From assembly GCA_963770375.1 (NCBI GenBank), contig CAVYPM010000014.1, positions 62,001-126,000 of the forward strand: 64,000 bases of DNA. Direction: 5' to 3'. The translations under genes and the position numbers were made by a program. Each line of letters opens with the position of its first letter. The stretch's first letter is position 1. Origin of the DNA: DASVBE01 sp963770375. GTDB taxonomy: Bacteria > Actinomycetota > Actinomycetes > Streptosporangiales > Streptosporangiaceae. Below the pieces are notes generated by a model. The model had not been told where the DNA came from. It searched no databases and worked only from the letters and a program-made list of their open reading frames with translations. This document shows, one piece after another, positions 53,923 through 62,535 of the stretch.

Positions 53923-53976
53923 TCGCCGGCCGAGAATGAACGTGAGACCGCTGATATGCGGGAGGGATTCATCACT

Positions 53977-54939
53977 ATGACCAGGCACCGGGCCACGGAC
54001 CCGACCGACGGGACGGTCCACGGAGCCCCGGGTGCTACCAGCCATGACGGAGCGGCCGCGGCCAGCCGGCACTCCGCCCCGGATACGCCGATCGCGCGTG
54101 CGGCCCAGGCAGCCCTGGTGGCCAGGGGCAGCGGTACGGCCTGGCCCCGACCGGCCGCCTGCCGGATCATCACGATCGCCAACCAGAAGGGCGGGGTGGG
54201 CAAGACCACCACCGCGGTGAACCTAGCCGCGAGCCTGGCCATGCACGGCTCGAGGGTGCTGGTCGTCGACCTCGACCCCCAGGGCAACGCGTCAACGGCG
54301 CTGGACGTGGACCACCACACCGGCGTCCCGTCGGTGTACAACGTGCTGATCGACGACCGGCCGCTGCGTGACATCGTCCGGACGGTCAATGAGATCCCGC
54401 TGCTGTCCTGCGCACCCGCCACGATCGACCTGGCCGGCGCCGAGATCGAGCTGGTCCCGCTGGTCGCCAGGGAGTCCCGGCTCAGCCGGGCCCTGAGCGG
54501 ATACGACACCTCGGGCCTGGACTACATCCTCATCGACTGCCCGCCCTCGCTGGGCCTGCTCACCGTCAACGCGCTCGTCGCGGCGCCCGAGGTCCTCATC
54601 CCGATTCAGTGCGAGTACTACGCGCTCGAGGGCCTGGAGCAGCTCATCCGGACGGTGGACCTGGTACGCAACCACCTCAACCCGGCGCTCAACATCTCCA
54701 CGATCCTGCTCACCATGTACGACGCGCGCACCCGGCTCGCTTCGCAGGTAGCCGATGAGGTCCGCAGCCACTTCGGCGACAAGGTGCTCAACTCGGTGGT
54801 CCCGCGGAGCGTGCGGGTCTCCGAAGCCCCCAGCTACGGCCAGTCGGTGATGACCTACGACCCCGGCTCCAGCGGCGCCGTGGCGTACCTCGAAGCGGCC
54901 AGGGAGATCGCCTTCCGCAGCAGCCCCAACCGATCCTGA
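53977..54939 (+). CDS. parA: Chromosome-partitioning ATPase ParA
   Basis: A 320-residue Walker-type ATPase that drives origin segregation with ParB. ITIANQKGGVGKTTTAVNLA (about residues 64-83) is the deviant Walker A, VLVVDLDPQGNAST near 96 Walker A-prime region and YILIDCPPSLGLLTVNAL near 183 Walker B. I chose the ATG at 53977-53979 because GGAGGG lies ten bases upstream and the product then has the short leader usual in actinomycetes; the same frame is open upstream to 53098, through a Pro-rich region and the parS site. parB follows after a 414-base gap. Confidence 0.95.
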   Translation: MTRHRATDPTDGTVHGAPGATSHDGAAAASRHSAPDTPIARAAQAALVARGSGTAWPRPAACRIITIANQKGGVGKTTTAVNLAASLAMHGSRVLVVDLDPQGNASTALDVDHHTGVPSVYNVLIDDRPLRDIVRTVNEIPLLSCAPATIDLAGAEIELVPLVARESRLSRALSGYDTSGLDYILIDCPPSLGLLTVNALVAAPEVLIPIQCEYYALEGLEQLIRTVDLVRNHLNPALNISTILLTMYDARTRLASQVADEVRSHFGDKVLNSVVPRSVRVSEAPSYGQSVMTYDPGSSGAVAYLEAAREIAFRSSPNRS

Positions 54940-55353
54940 TCCCGCGGCAGTCGCAACGCCGCCAGCAATAACTGGATGGGACGGAAGCTGGGCACTGAAC
55001 CCAACGTGCCAGCGAGCCCGCTGGCCGGACGCTGACCTCAGAGCAAAATTCTGGCCGGTTTCACGTGAAACATCGGTGCCCGCCAAAGGAAACCCTGCTC
55101 GCCCCCTTGGCCGATGCCACGATGGATGCTGAGCCAGCCGCTGCAGGCTGGCGACTGGCCAGGAGCCGGAACGGCCCGGCGGTAGCGAACTGCTCCCGCG
55201 GGTGAGACCGGCATTCCGGGGCAGGGTAGCTCCCCAGGGAGACGCGCGGGCTGGCAGGATGGAACGGCGAGCGCACGCCCGGCCACAGCGCACCGGAGCC
55301 GGACGTGCCGGGCCCGGCATGCCGGGTCCTCCCGGAGGAGGCGAGGAACGGCA
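54940..55353. other. parA-parB gap with a parS site
   Basis: 414 bases; parA and parB are usually nearly joined, so the gap is unusual. It holds the parS site at 55058 and the parB ribosome-binding site (GGAGGAGGCGAGGAAC). Nothing else is recognised. Confidence 0.7.
55058..55071. other. parS site
   Basis: Perfect GTTTCACGTGAAAC in the parA-parB gap. Confidence 0.95.
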
Positions 55354-56352
55354 ATGCCTGCGCAGAAGCGGGGACTCGGCAAGGGCCTAGGAGCACTTAT
55401 CCCGACTGGGCCACCCGCGGATGTGACTATCGCCCTGCCCGAGCACGGAACCGCTGCACGGCCGGGGGCGGCAAGCGATGCTGCATCCAGTCCGGCCACC
55501 GGCGGGCCGACCCGGACCGTAGGCGCCGACGGATCCGAGGCGTACTTCGACGAGATCCCCATCGGCGCGATAACCCCGAACCCGCGTCAGCCCCGTCAGG
55601 TATTCGACCCTGAGTCGCTGGAAGAACTCGCCGAGTCGATTCGGATCGTCGGCCTGCTCCAGCCCGTAGTCGTCCGGCCGATCATGCCGGGGCACTTTGA
55701 GATTGTTATGGGCGAACGGCGCTGGCGGGCGTGCCAGCAGGCCGGGCTCACGCACGTTCCGGCGATCGTCCGCCGCACACAGGACGACGACATGCTCCGC
55801 GACGCGCTGCTGGAGAACCTGCACCGGCAGCAGCTCAACCCGCTCGAGGAGGCCGCGGCTTACCAGCAGCTTCTCGATGACTTCGGGACCACCCACGAGG
55901 AGCTGGCCCGCCGGCTCGGCCGGTCCCGGCCGCATATCTCCAATACCCTGCGCCTGCTCCAGCTGCCCCCGGACGTGCAGAACCGGGTTGCAGCCGGCGT
56001 GCTGACCGCGGGGCATGCCCGCGCCCTGCTCGGGCTGTCTGACAGCAGCGCCCAGGCGCGGCTGGCCAAGCGGATCATCGCGGAAGGGCTCAGCGTCCGG
56101 GCGGTCGAGGAGATCGTCTCGATGGGCGTCGAGCCCGAGAAGGCTGCCCGCCGCTCGCCCGCTGCCCGGCCGCCCGCGGCCCCGGCGCTGCGGCGGCTCG
56201 CGGACCGGCTGTCGGACGTCTTCGACACCCGGGTCAAGGTCGAGATGGGCAAGCGCAAGGGCAAGATCGTGGTCGAGTTCGCGACCATCGAGGACCTGGA
56301 GCGCATCGTCGACACCATGTCCGCCGACTGGCAGGAACGCAGCACCGCCTAA
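55354..56352 (+). CDS. parB: Chromosome-partitioning protein ParB
   Basis: A 332-residue CTP-dependent clamp that loads at parS and spreads. KRGLGKGLGALIP (residues 5-17) is the ParA-contacting start. IPIGAITPNPRQPR begins the ParB/Srx CTPase domain, MGERRWRACQQAGL near 118 is the arginine-rich CTP motif, and LGRSRPHISNTLRLLQLP near 188 is the helix-turn-helix reading parS. The C-terminal dimer domain ends in SADWQERSTA. Starts at ATG 55354. Confidence 0.97.
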   Translation: MPAQKRGLGKGLGALIPTGPPADVTIALPEHGTAARPGAASDAASSPATGGPTRTVGADGSEAYFDEIPIGAITPNPRQPRQVFDPESLEELAESIRIVGLLQPVVVRPIMPGHFEIVMGERRWRACQQAGLTHVPAIVRRTQDDDMLRDALLENLHRQQLNPLEEAAAYQQLLDDFGTTHEELARRLGRSRPHISNTLRLLQLPPDVQNRVAAGVLTAGHARALLGLSDSSAQARLAKRIIAEGLSVRAVEEIVSMGVEPEKAARRSPAARPPAAPALRRLADRLSDVFDTRVKVEMGKRKGKIVVEFATIEDLERIVDTMSADWQERSTA

Positions 56353-56922
56353 CGGGCAACGAGCAGGGCTCGGCAACGAGCACCGCCGGCAACACGGCAC
56401 GGTCGGCAGCGGAGCGCCGTCCGGCGGTGCGGCACCATTCGGCAGCGGATAGCCGCTCGGCGGTGCAGCGCCATTCGGCTCCACGGCACCGCGTCTGGCG
56501 ACGCACTACCGCCCGGCAACGCGCACGGTCGACAGCGGAGCGCCGCCCGGTGGTGCGGCACCCACTTGGTAACGCGCCACCGCGTCTGGCAACGCACGCC
56601 CGCCCGCGGCAACACGCGCCGGCAGCGCCGCACGGCAACGCGGCACGCGCGGCAGCGGAGCGCCGTCTGGCGGTGCGGCACCCATTCGGCACCGCGGCAC
56701 CGCGTCTGGCAACGCAGTACCGCCCGGCAACACGCCACGGTCGGCAACGCTGCCTGCGGCCTGGCAACGCGGCACGCCCGGCAGCGAAGCGCTACTCAGC
56801 AACGCACACTGCCGGAACGAATCGCCGCCGGGCACGAATCGCCGATCTCCCGCGCAGGCGGCTCTCCAGGCCAGCAATCCGGCCCGGCCTTCCTGCTCCC
56901 GAACCCACGGGCTCCTCGCCAT
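56353..56922. repeat. Degenerate ~120-bp tandem repeats downstream of parB
   Basis: Three imperfect copies of a block holding GGAGCGCCG then GGCGGTGCGGCACC start at 56411, 56537 and 56657 (spacing 126 and 120). Shorter CGGCAACGC-type units recur inside. No gene of quality is seen; it looks like decayed tandem array sequence between parB and the parS cluster. Confidence 0.6.
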
Positions 56923-56936
56923 GTTTCACGTGAAAC
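56923..56936. other. parS site
   Basis: Perfect GTTTCACGTGAAAC, about 570 bases after parB. Confidence 0.95.
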
Positions 56937-57034
56937 GGCGGCCCAATAAGTGCACTCTCTCGATGGCAAGTCGTGTCCGCCTGGTAGCCGAGGTCGCTGG
57001 CCGCAGTGGTCATCTTCGTGACACGTGGGCAGGT

Positions 57035-57246
57035 TTAGTCGAACCCCAGGTCGGCCAGCGCCTTGCGCAGCTCACGTCGTCGCTGTTCTGCCGGCCGTGT
57101 AGATGTCGCCCATGCTTCGTGTGATCCAACTTGGCGAACGCGACAACCTTCACGCCGTCCGGGCCGTGCTTCACCGTCCGGCCGTGCTTCACCAGGTACT
57201 CCAGGGACTTCTGGTGGCAGCCGTCACGGCAGCAGGCGAGACTCAT
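57035..57246 (-). pseudogene. Small Cys/His-rich coding remnant
   Basis: From the ATG at 57244-57246 the frame reads LACCRDGCHQKSLEYLVKHG then VKVVAFAKLDHTKHG; a plausible end, ELRKALADLGFD, lies in another frame before the TAA at 57035-57037. At least one frame change near 57100-57115 separates them. Cysteines and histidines (CCxDGCH) suggest a metal-binding or small regulatory protein. I do not recognise the family. It may be a real 70-residue gene with an indel or a decayed one. Confidence 0.35.
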
Positions 57247-57334
57247 GGCGGGCAGGTGAGCATGGTTGCCCCGGCACTCGCCGCCTGCGCAGCGCGGAGG
57301 GTGTATGTGTGACCGCCATCGGCAATGGGAGCTT

Positions 57335-57348
57335 GTTTCACGTGAATC
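57335..57348. other. Degenerate parS-like site
   Basis: GTTTCACGTGAATC, 13 of 14 matches to parS. A weaker relative lies at 57674-57687. Confidence 0.6.
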
Positions 57349-57606
57349 GCCTGAGGTGGTGCTCCTGGCGGCCGACTGCGTCATTAGTTATTGGCGGCGC
57401 TTGTGATGGCTCGCCGTGCTCGTGATGGCCGCCCCGCCCTAATGGTCGGTTGCGCACGTGAATGGCCGCTGCGCTCGTGAGCTGCGCTCGTGAATGGCCG
57501 GCTGCGCCTACGCGGATATACAGCGACACGTGAACGCTGCTACTCCACGCATAGGCGGATAAAAGCCGCCGGGCGGCGACGATACAGGCCGCTGGGCGGC
57601 GACATG

Positions 57607-57620
57607 GTTTCACGTGAAAC
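57607..57620. other. parS site
   Basis: Perfect GTTTCACGTGAAAC just before the decayed threonine-aldolase copy. Confidence 0.95.
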
Positions 57621-57721
57621 GGTGATAGGCCGCAGCCATGAGCGAGGACGCTGACCAGCCGAACGCGGACGCGGATTCACGTGAACATCAAAGGCTCCCT
57701 CGACGTGCGGAATTTGGCGGG

Positions 57722-57954
57722 GAACTGTCGAGCAGCGGCTTGCCCGGCTGTTCGGGGCCGGGGTGGCGTGTTCTCTGTGTTCACCGGGACGGCGGCCAAC
57801 TTGCTGGGACCGAGCCAGCTGCTGCCGCTGTTCGAGGCGGTGACCTGTGCGGGGAGCGCCCACCTGAACGTTGATGAATGCGGGCGCCGGATCAGGTTCT
57901 GGGCGCCAGGCTGCTGACAGCGGGCGACGCCGGACGGGAAGCTGACACCGGGCC
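57722..57954 (+). pseudogene. Decayed copy of part of the threonine-aldolase gene
   Basis: Fragments in changing frames match the intact enzyme at 58839-59897: EQRLARLFGA, then VFTGTAANLL and FEAVTCAGSAHLNVDECG, then ATPDGKLTPG. The DNA stays close to the intact gene across about 230 bases but on the opposite strand, with at least two indels. It is an inverted partial duplicate that has lost function. Confidence 0.8.
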
Positions 57955-57996
57955 GGAAGGCGTAGCGAGGGCGGGCGGGACCGGCGGATAACCGGA

Positions 57997-58783
57997 GGGC
58001 TGAGCCGGGATAGGCCGGCCTGGCGGCCCGTGCGGGGATAGCCGGGCTGAGCGAGGACAGCGGGCCGCGACACGGCGTACCGGGATCCAACCCAAGCGCC
58101 CAGCGCGGGTCGGCAACGGCGGGTCATGGTGGCGGGCCATCCGCAGCGCGACCATCGTGGTCCGCGGTGCAGCAGCCGCACCGGATGCCGCCAATCCAGT
58201 GGGCCGAGCGGAGACAACGGTGCCGAGCCGGGCCACCGGAGCCGAGCCGGCATAGCGGCCGAGAAGGCCTAGCAGGCTGAGATGGGCTAGCGGGCTGAGC
58301 CGGGATAGGCCGCCAACCTAGCAGGCTGAGCGGGCCAAGCCGGGCCAAGCCGGGTCGGCGGGCTGGCGGGCCGGGCGGGGATGGCGGGCTGAGCCGGGAT
58401 AGGCAGCTGGGTTAACAGGCCGAACGGGCTAGCAGGACTGGCGGGTCGAGCGCGGCTAGCGGGCTGAGCCGGGATAGGCCGCCGACCTAGCAGGCTGAGC
58501 GGGCTGAGCGGGCCGGGCCGAGCAGAGCTGGCGGTCGAGCAGGGCTCGCGGGCCGGGCGGGGATGGCGGGCCGAGCAGGACTGGCGGGCCGAGCGGGACT
58601 AGCGGGCCGAGCCTGGGTCAACGGGCCGAACGGGCTAGCAGGACTGGCGGGTCGAGCTGCAGGCCGAGCCGGGCCGAGCAGAGGCTGAGCAGGGACTCGA
58701 GCCGGGCCGAGCGGCCGAGCGGGCTCGCGGGCCGAGCCGGGATGGCGGGCCGAGCCGGGCTAGCGGGCTGAGCCGGGATAGAC
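57997..58783 (+). repeat. Array of 19-bp degenerate repeats
   Basis: GGGCTGAGCCGGGATAGGC occurs at 57997, 58292, 58386 and 58461, and with one change at 58765. Copies 58292 and 58461 share a longer block (about 48 bp) and copies 58386 and 58765 share another following block (CAGCTGGGTT). Between them CGGGCCGAGC-type words repeat. The stretch has no gene. Function unknown. Confidence 0.75.
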
Positions 58784-58838
58784 AGCTGGGTTTTGCGGGC
58801 CGGGCCAGGATTGGCCGTCGGCCTGGTGGACGGCCTCG

Positions 58839-59897
58839 TTATATGGCTGGGTTATATGGCTGGCCTGACGTAACCGCCTTGATGGCGGCGGCGAATGCGT
58901 CCACATCACCTTCGGTCGTATTGAAGGCGGTCATCCACCGAACCACGTTGGTGTCGGGGTCCCAGACACTGAAATTCCAGTCCGCCTGAAGAGCCTTGAT
59001 ATGGACCGGGTCCAGCGCGGCAAACACCGCATTGGACTGAACCGGGTAACGAACATCCACTCCCGGCAGGCCATCGACCGCAGCCGCTAGCCGGCCAGCC
59101 ATCTCGTTCGCATGCCGCGCGCTCCGGGACCAGAGATCGTCCTCCAGCAGCGCCAGGAACTGAGCCGCCAGGAACCGCATCTTCGACGCCAGCTGCATCT
59201 GCTGCTTACGCAAATACGGCACCACCGCAGTGATCGACGGATCCATCACGACGACGGCCTCCGCACCGACCGCACCGTTCTTCGTCCCGCCAAAGCTGAA
59301 GACATCGACGTTCGCCGCCAGATCCGCCAGCGAGCACCCCAGATGCACGGCCGCGTTCGCCAGCCGGGCACCGTCCAGGTACAGACGCAGCCCCTGAGAC
59401 CGGCAGAACGCCGACAACTCGCGCAGCTCATCCAGTGAGTAGCACGTTCCCAGCTCCGTCACCTGCGTGATCGCCACCACCCGCGGCTGCGCCCGGTGCT
59501 CATCACCGCGCCCGCCCAGCCGCCCCTCGATCAGGCCCGGCGTCAGCTTCCCGTCCGGCGTCGCCACCGTCAGCAGCTTCGCCCCCAGAACCCGCTCCGG
59601 CGCCCCGCACTCATCCACGTTCAGGTGCGCGCTCTCCGCGCAGATCACCGCCTCGAACGGCCGCAGCAGCAGGCTCAGCCCCAGAACGTTGGCCGCCGTC
59701 CCGGTGAACACGAAGAACACGCCGCCCTCGGCCCCGAACAGCCGGGCAAGCTGCTGCTCGGCCTGCCGCGTCCAGTCATCGTCGCCGTACCCCCCGGCAG
59801 GCCCGCTGTTGGCCTCGCTGATCTTCGCCAGCACCGCGTCGTGGGCACCAGCATGGTTATCGCTGCCGAAGCTGGCAGGCCGCCGCGTTTCCGTCAC
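58839..59897 (-). CDS. Low-specificity threonine aldolase / beta-eliminating lyase family
   Basis: A 352-residue fold-type I PLP enzyme. FGSDNHAGAHDAVLAKISEA (about residues 9-28) is the usual start (compare F-SDN), GVFFVFTGTAAN near 56 binds the cofactor phosphate, LYLDGARLANA near 157 holds the Asp contacting PLP and FSFGGTKNGAVG near 188 holds the Schiff-base lysine. It cleaves L-threonine or allo-threonine to glycine and acetaldehyde, or does a related reaction. GTG 59895-59897 gives the family length; a longer frame to 60110 crosses a parS site and is unlikely. A broken inverted copy lies at 57722-57954. Confidence 0.93.
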   Translation of the reverse strand: MTETRRPASFGSDNHAGAHDAVLAKISEANSGPAGGYGDDDWTRQAEQQLARLFGAEGGVFFVFTGTAANVLGLSLLLRPFEAVICAESAHLNVDECGAPERVLGAKLLTVATPDGKLTPGLIEGRLGGRGDEHRAQPRVVAITQVTELGTCYSLDELRELSAFCRSQGLRLYLDGARLANAAVHLGCSLADLAANVDVFSFGGTKNGAVGAEAVVVMDPSITAVVPYLRKQQMQLASKMRFLAAQFLALLEDDLWSRSARHANEMAGRLAAAVDGLPGVDVRYPVQSNAVFAALDPVHIKALQADWNFSVWDPDTNVVRWMTAFNTTEGDVDAFAAAIKAVTSGQPYNPAI

Positions 59898-60241
59898 TCC
59901 TCCGAGCCTAGCGATCACCTGCGCCCGCCCCACCCAGCGGCCGGCCCCGCCCCGCCCGCACCCAGCCGCCAACCCAGCCGTCAAACAGCCGTCAGCCCCG
60001 CCGGTCAGCCCCGCCACCGTTTCACGTGAAACGGCGCTTCTCCCCACCCCAAAAGACCGACCACATGCCGGCTGCACCCTGCGTCTTAGGCCACAGTTCA
60101 CGCCAGCCACCCCCGCACGGCCCGCAGACCGCGCTCAGCCCGGCTAACATAGCCCAGAAGGAACAGCGGACCCGCCGCCAGCACGGTAGCGCGGTCCCGG
60201 CCACCCGCAGGCAGCCTGCTGACCGGACCTCAGGGGAGCCA
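59898..60241. other. Gap between threonine aldolase and GNAT gene
   Basis: 344 bases with divergent promoters presumed and the parS site at 60019. Nothing else is recognised; the upstream in-frame extension of the GNAT gene is low quality. Confidence 0.6.
60019..60032. other. parS site
   Basis: Perfect GTTTCACGTGAAAC, the rightmost of five perfect copies in the window. Confidence 0.95.
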
Positions 60242-60859
60242 TTGTCTCGTCGACTTGCCAGCATCACCCTGGACAACCTCGATGACCTGCCTCCCAAGTG
60301 CCGTCGATGCGTTTTCTGGGAACTGGACCCCGTCAACCACGCCCGCGCCGTGGAAACCGGCGAACCCGGCCTGGAGAAAGAGTCCTGGGTCTCCTCGGTC
60401 CTGCTGGAGTGGGGAAGCTGCGGCAAGCTCATCTACGTCGACGGCGCCCCGGCCGGCTACATCCTCTACGCCCCGCCCCAGTACGTCCCCCGCTCGGTCG
60501 CCTTCCCGACCAGCCCGGTCAGCGCCGACGCCGTCCTCCTCATGACCGCGAACGTCGTCGGCGACTTCGCGGGCGGCGGCCTCGGCCGGATGCTCATCCA
60601 GGGCGTCGCCAAGGACCTGACCCGCCGCGGCGTCAAGGCCATCGAGGCCTTCGGCGACCTGAAGTGGCAGGGCCTCTCCTGCGTCGTCCCGGCCGACTAC
60701 CTCCTCGCCGTCGGCTTCAAGACAGTCCGCCCGCACGCGCACTACCCGCGGCTCCGCCTGGAGCTCAAGACGGCCCTGTCCTGGCGCGAGGACGTCGAAG
60801 TCGCCCTGGAGCGCCTCCTCGGCTCGATGAGCCCAGAACGCTCGCTCCGCCTCGCCTGA
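60242..60859 (+). CDS. GNAT-like N-acetyltransferase
   Basis: A 205-residue protein. The GNAT core is seen in VDGAPAGYILYAPP (strand 4, near residue 65) and NVVGDFAGGGLGRMLIQGVA near 105, whose GGGLGRML resembles the acetyl-CoA Q/RxxGxG/A loop; the EAFGDLKWQGLSCVVPADYL part fits the C-terminal strands. A CxxC pair (PPKCRRCVFWEL, near residue 20) is characteristic of this conserved actinobacterial subgroup found beside parB and trxA. Acceptor unknown. The TTG at 60242 gives the conserved start LSRRLASITL; a longer frame reaches 60026. Confidence 0.82.
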   Translation: MSRRLASITLDNLDDLPPKCRRCVFWELDPVNHARAVETGEPGLEKESWVSSVLLEWGSCGKLIYVDGAPAGYILYAPPQYVPRSVAFPTSPVSADAVLLMTANVVGDFAGGGLGRMLIQGVAKDLTRRGVKAIEAFGDLKWQGLSCVVPADYLLAVGFKTVRPHAHYPRLRLELKTALSWREDVEVALERLLGSMSPERSLRLA

Positions 60860-61050
60860 GCACTCGCCGCCTCGCCCGACCCACTCGCCGACCCGCCGGC
60901 CCGCCGCCGCCGCGGCCCCGGCCCCGGCGGGCGGCGCGCCCAGATGACGTGACCCGCGCGCAGCCAACCGTATTCCTAAATCCTGAGCCCGACCCCGGTC
61001 ACCGCTGACGTGCCGGGTGGTGCCGGGCGGCACAGCAAGCGGCACAGCAA

Positions 61051-61084
61051 AGGGCCCTGGCCGGCTCCCGCCGCCCAGGGCCCT
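61051..61084. terminator. Bidirectional terminator-like hairpin
   Basis: AGGGCCCTGG, 14-base loop, CCAGGGCCCT: a 10-bp stem between the convergent GNAT and trxA genes, where a shared terminator is expected. Confidence 0.7.
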
Positions 61085-61124
61085 CGCTCGCCGCCGGGAC
61101 CCGCCCGGCCGCTATAAGCCCAGG

Positions 61125-61448
61125 TCAGATGAACTCGGCCAGCTCCCGCAGCAGTGCGGACTTCGGCCGGGCACCCACGATCTCCTTGACGACCTCGCCA
61201 CCGGAGAACACACCCAGCGTCGGGATGTTCATGATCCCGTACTTCATCGCCACCTTCGGGTTCTCGTCCACGTTCAGCTTGACGATGTCGATCTTGTCGC
61301 CATGCTCAGTAGCGATCTCCTCCAGCACCGGGGCCACCATCCGGCACGGACCGCACCACTCGGCCCAGTAGTCCACGACGACCGGCTTCTCGTTCTTCAG
61401 AACATCGGCCTCGAAGCTGTCGTCCGTTACCTTCTTCGTAGCCCCCAT
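61125..61448 (-). CDS. trxA: Thioredoxin
   Basis: A 107-residue redox protein. WAEWCGPCRM (residues 28-37) is the WCGPC active site, IPTLGVF has the cis-proline and NVDENPKVAMKYGI the usual helix. Standard length. The ATG at 61446-61448 follows a GGAAAGG-type site. It lies 72 bases after trxB on the same strand; reduced by TrxB with NADPH. Confidence 0.98.
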   Translation of the reverse strand: MGATKKVTDDSFEADVLKNEKPVVVDYWAEWCGPCRMVAPVLEEIATEHGDKIDIVKLNVDENPKVAMKYGIMNIPTLGVFSGGEVVKEIVGARPKSALLRELAEFI

Positions 61449-61520
61449 TGAGGACCCTTCCTTTCGCCTTTTGTCACTTTGGTGCGGCCCCGCAGTCCCG
61501 GCAGTCCCAGGACCCGGAAG

Positions 61521-62462
61521 TCAGCTCTCCTGGTCGTCCTGGTCCGCCAGCCACCGCTCGGCATCCAGAGCCGCCGCACAGCCGCTCCCGGCCGCGGTCA
61601 CGGCCTGCCGGTAGGTGTGGTCCACCACGTCACCCGCGGCGAACACACCCGGGATCTTGGTCCTGGTCGACGGCTGGTCGACGACGAGGTAACCCTCATC
61701 GTCCAGCTCCAGCTGCCCGGTGAACAGCTCGCTCCGCGGATCGTGCCCGATCGCCACGAAGATGCCGCTGACCTCGAGGAACGACTCCTCGCCGGTCTTG
61801 GTGTTCTGCAGCCTGATACCGGCCACCCGGTCCTCACCGACGACCTCGGTCACCACGCTGTCCCACGCGAACCTGATCTTCGGGTTGGCCCGCGCCCGGT
61901 CCTGCATGATCGCCGACGCCCGCAGAGCGTCCCGCCGGTGGACCACGGTCACCGACCGGGCGAACCGGGTCAGGAACGTCGCCTCCTCCAGCGCAGAGTC
62001 ACCGCCACCGACAACCGCGATGTCCTGGTCACGGAAGAAGAAGCCGTCACACGTCGCGCACCACGACACCCCATGACCGGAAAGCCGCTTTTCGCCGGGA
62101 ATGCCGAGTTCGCGGTAGCTTGACCCGGTTGCCACGATCACCGACCGGGTCAGGAACGTGTCGCTCCCGGCCTTGACCACCTTCGGCGACGCCGAAAGAT
62201 CAACCTCAGTGACGTCGTCCGTCACCAGCTCCGCACCGAACCGCTCAGCCTGCTTCCGCAGCGAGTCCATCAGGTCCGGGCCCAGCACCCCGTCAGGGAA
62301 ACCGGGGAAGTTCTCCACGTCCGTGGTGTTCATCAGGGCCCCGCCGGAGGTGACGGACCCCTCGAACACCAGCGGGTTCAGCCGCGCCCGCGCGGCGTAC
62401 AGCGCCGCGGTATACCCGGCCGGCCCTGACCCGATGATGATGACGTCCCGAACGTCGGTCAC
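61521..62462 (-). CDS. trxB: Thioredoxin reductase
   Basis: A 313-residue FAD enzyme. IIIGSGPAGYTAALYAAR (residues 8-25) binds FAD, CATCDG near 140 is the redox disulfide and VVGGGDSALEEATFLTRFA near 155 binds NADPH; GVFAAGDVVDHTYRQAVTAA is the C-terminal FAD motif. Electrons pass from NADPH to TrxA. It sits between the anti-sigma gene and trxA, the common actinobacterial sigM-rsmA-trxB-trxA order, which suits SigM-type control of thiol stress. Confidence 0.98.
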   Translation of the reverse strand: MTDVRDVIIIGSGPAGYTAALYAARARLNPLVFEGSVTSGGALMNTTDVENFPGFPDGVLGPDLMDSLRKQAERFGAELVTDDVTEVDLSASPKVVKAGSDTFLTRSVIVATGSSYRELGIPGEKRLSGHGVSWCATCDGFFFRDQDIAVVGGGDSALEEATFLTRFARSVTVVHRRDALRASAIMQDRARANPKIRFAWDSVVTEVVGEDRVAGIRLQNTKTGEESFLEVSGIFVAIGHDPRSELFTGQLELDDEGYLVVDQPSTRTKIPGVFAAGDVVDHTYRQAVTAAGSGCAAALDAERWLADQDDQES

Positions 62463-62535
62463 GACTGATTGCCCTTCTCTCGTTGCACCGGCGTCAACCG
62501 ATCCTAGGGCCCGGAGATTCCCGTCCAGCGCAGGC

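Larger units (their letters stand above)
51058..53976 (+). other. Long Pro/Ser/Ala/Gly-rich coding-like stretch between rsmG and parA
   Basis: About 2.9 kb without a standard gene, yet Pro-rich, low-complexity coding-like segments follow each other in changing frames (from 50978, 51298, 51690, 52592, 52764 and 53098), the last running in frame into parA. Examples are SQPGGSQPGASQPGADQSGQ, SAGPPSAGPPSTPAQD and GSSPGSAPPG-type text. Either ParA has a giant disordered N-terminal extension damaged by indels, or this is a decayed or non-coding spacer. DnaA-box-like sites and a parS site are embedded. Not assigned as a gene. Confidence 0.5.

Noticed and set aside
57638..57874. A 78-codon frame starting MSEDADQPNADADS
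   Set aside because: It crosses the decayed threonine-aldolase fragment in the wrong frame; the homology is in other frames.
56000..58800. Possible CRISPR array in the repeat-rich region
   Set aside because: Repeats are degenerate with irregular spacing and no unique spacers of constant length; no cas gene is present.
60026..60241. N-terminal extension of the GNAT protein to 60026
   Set aside because: It begins inside a parS site and is low-complexity; the TTG at 60242 gives the conserved start of the subgroup.
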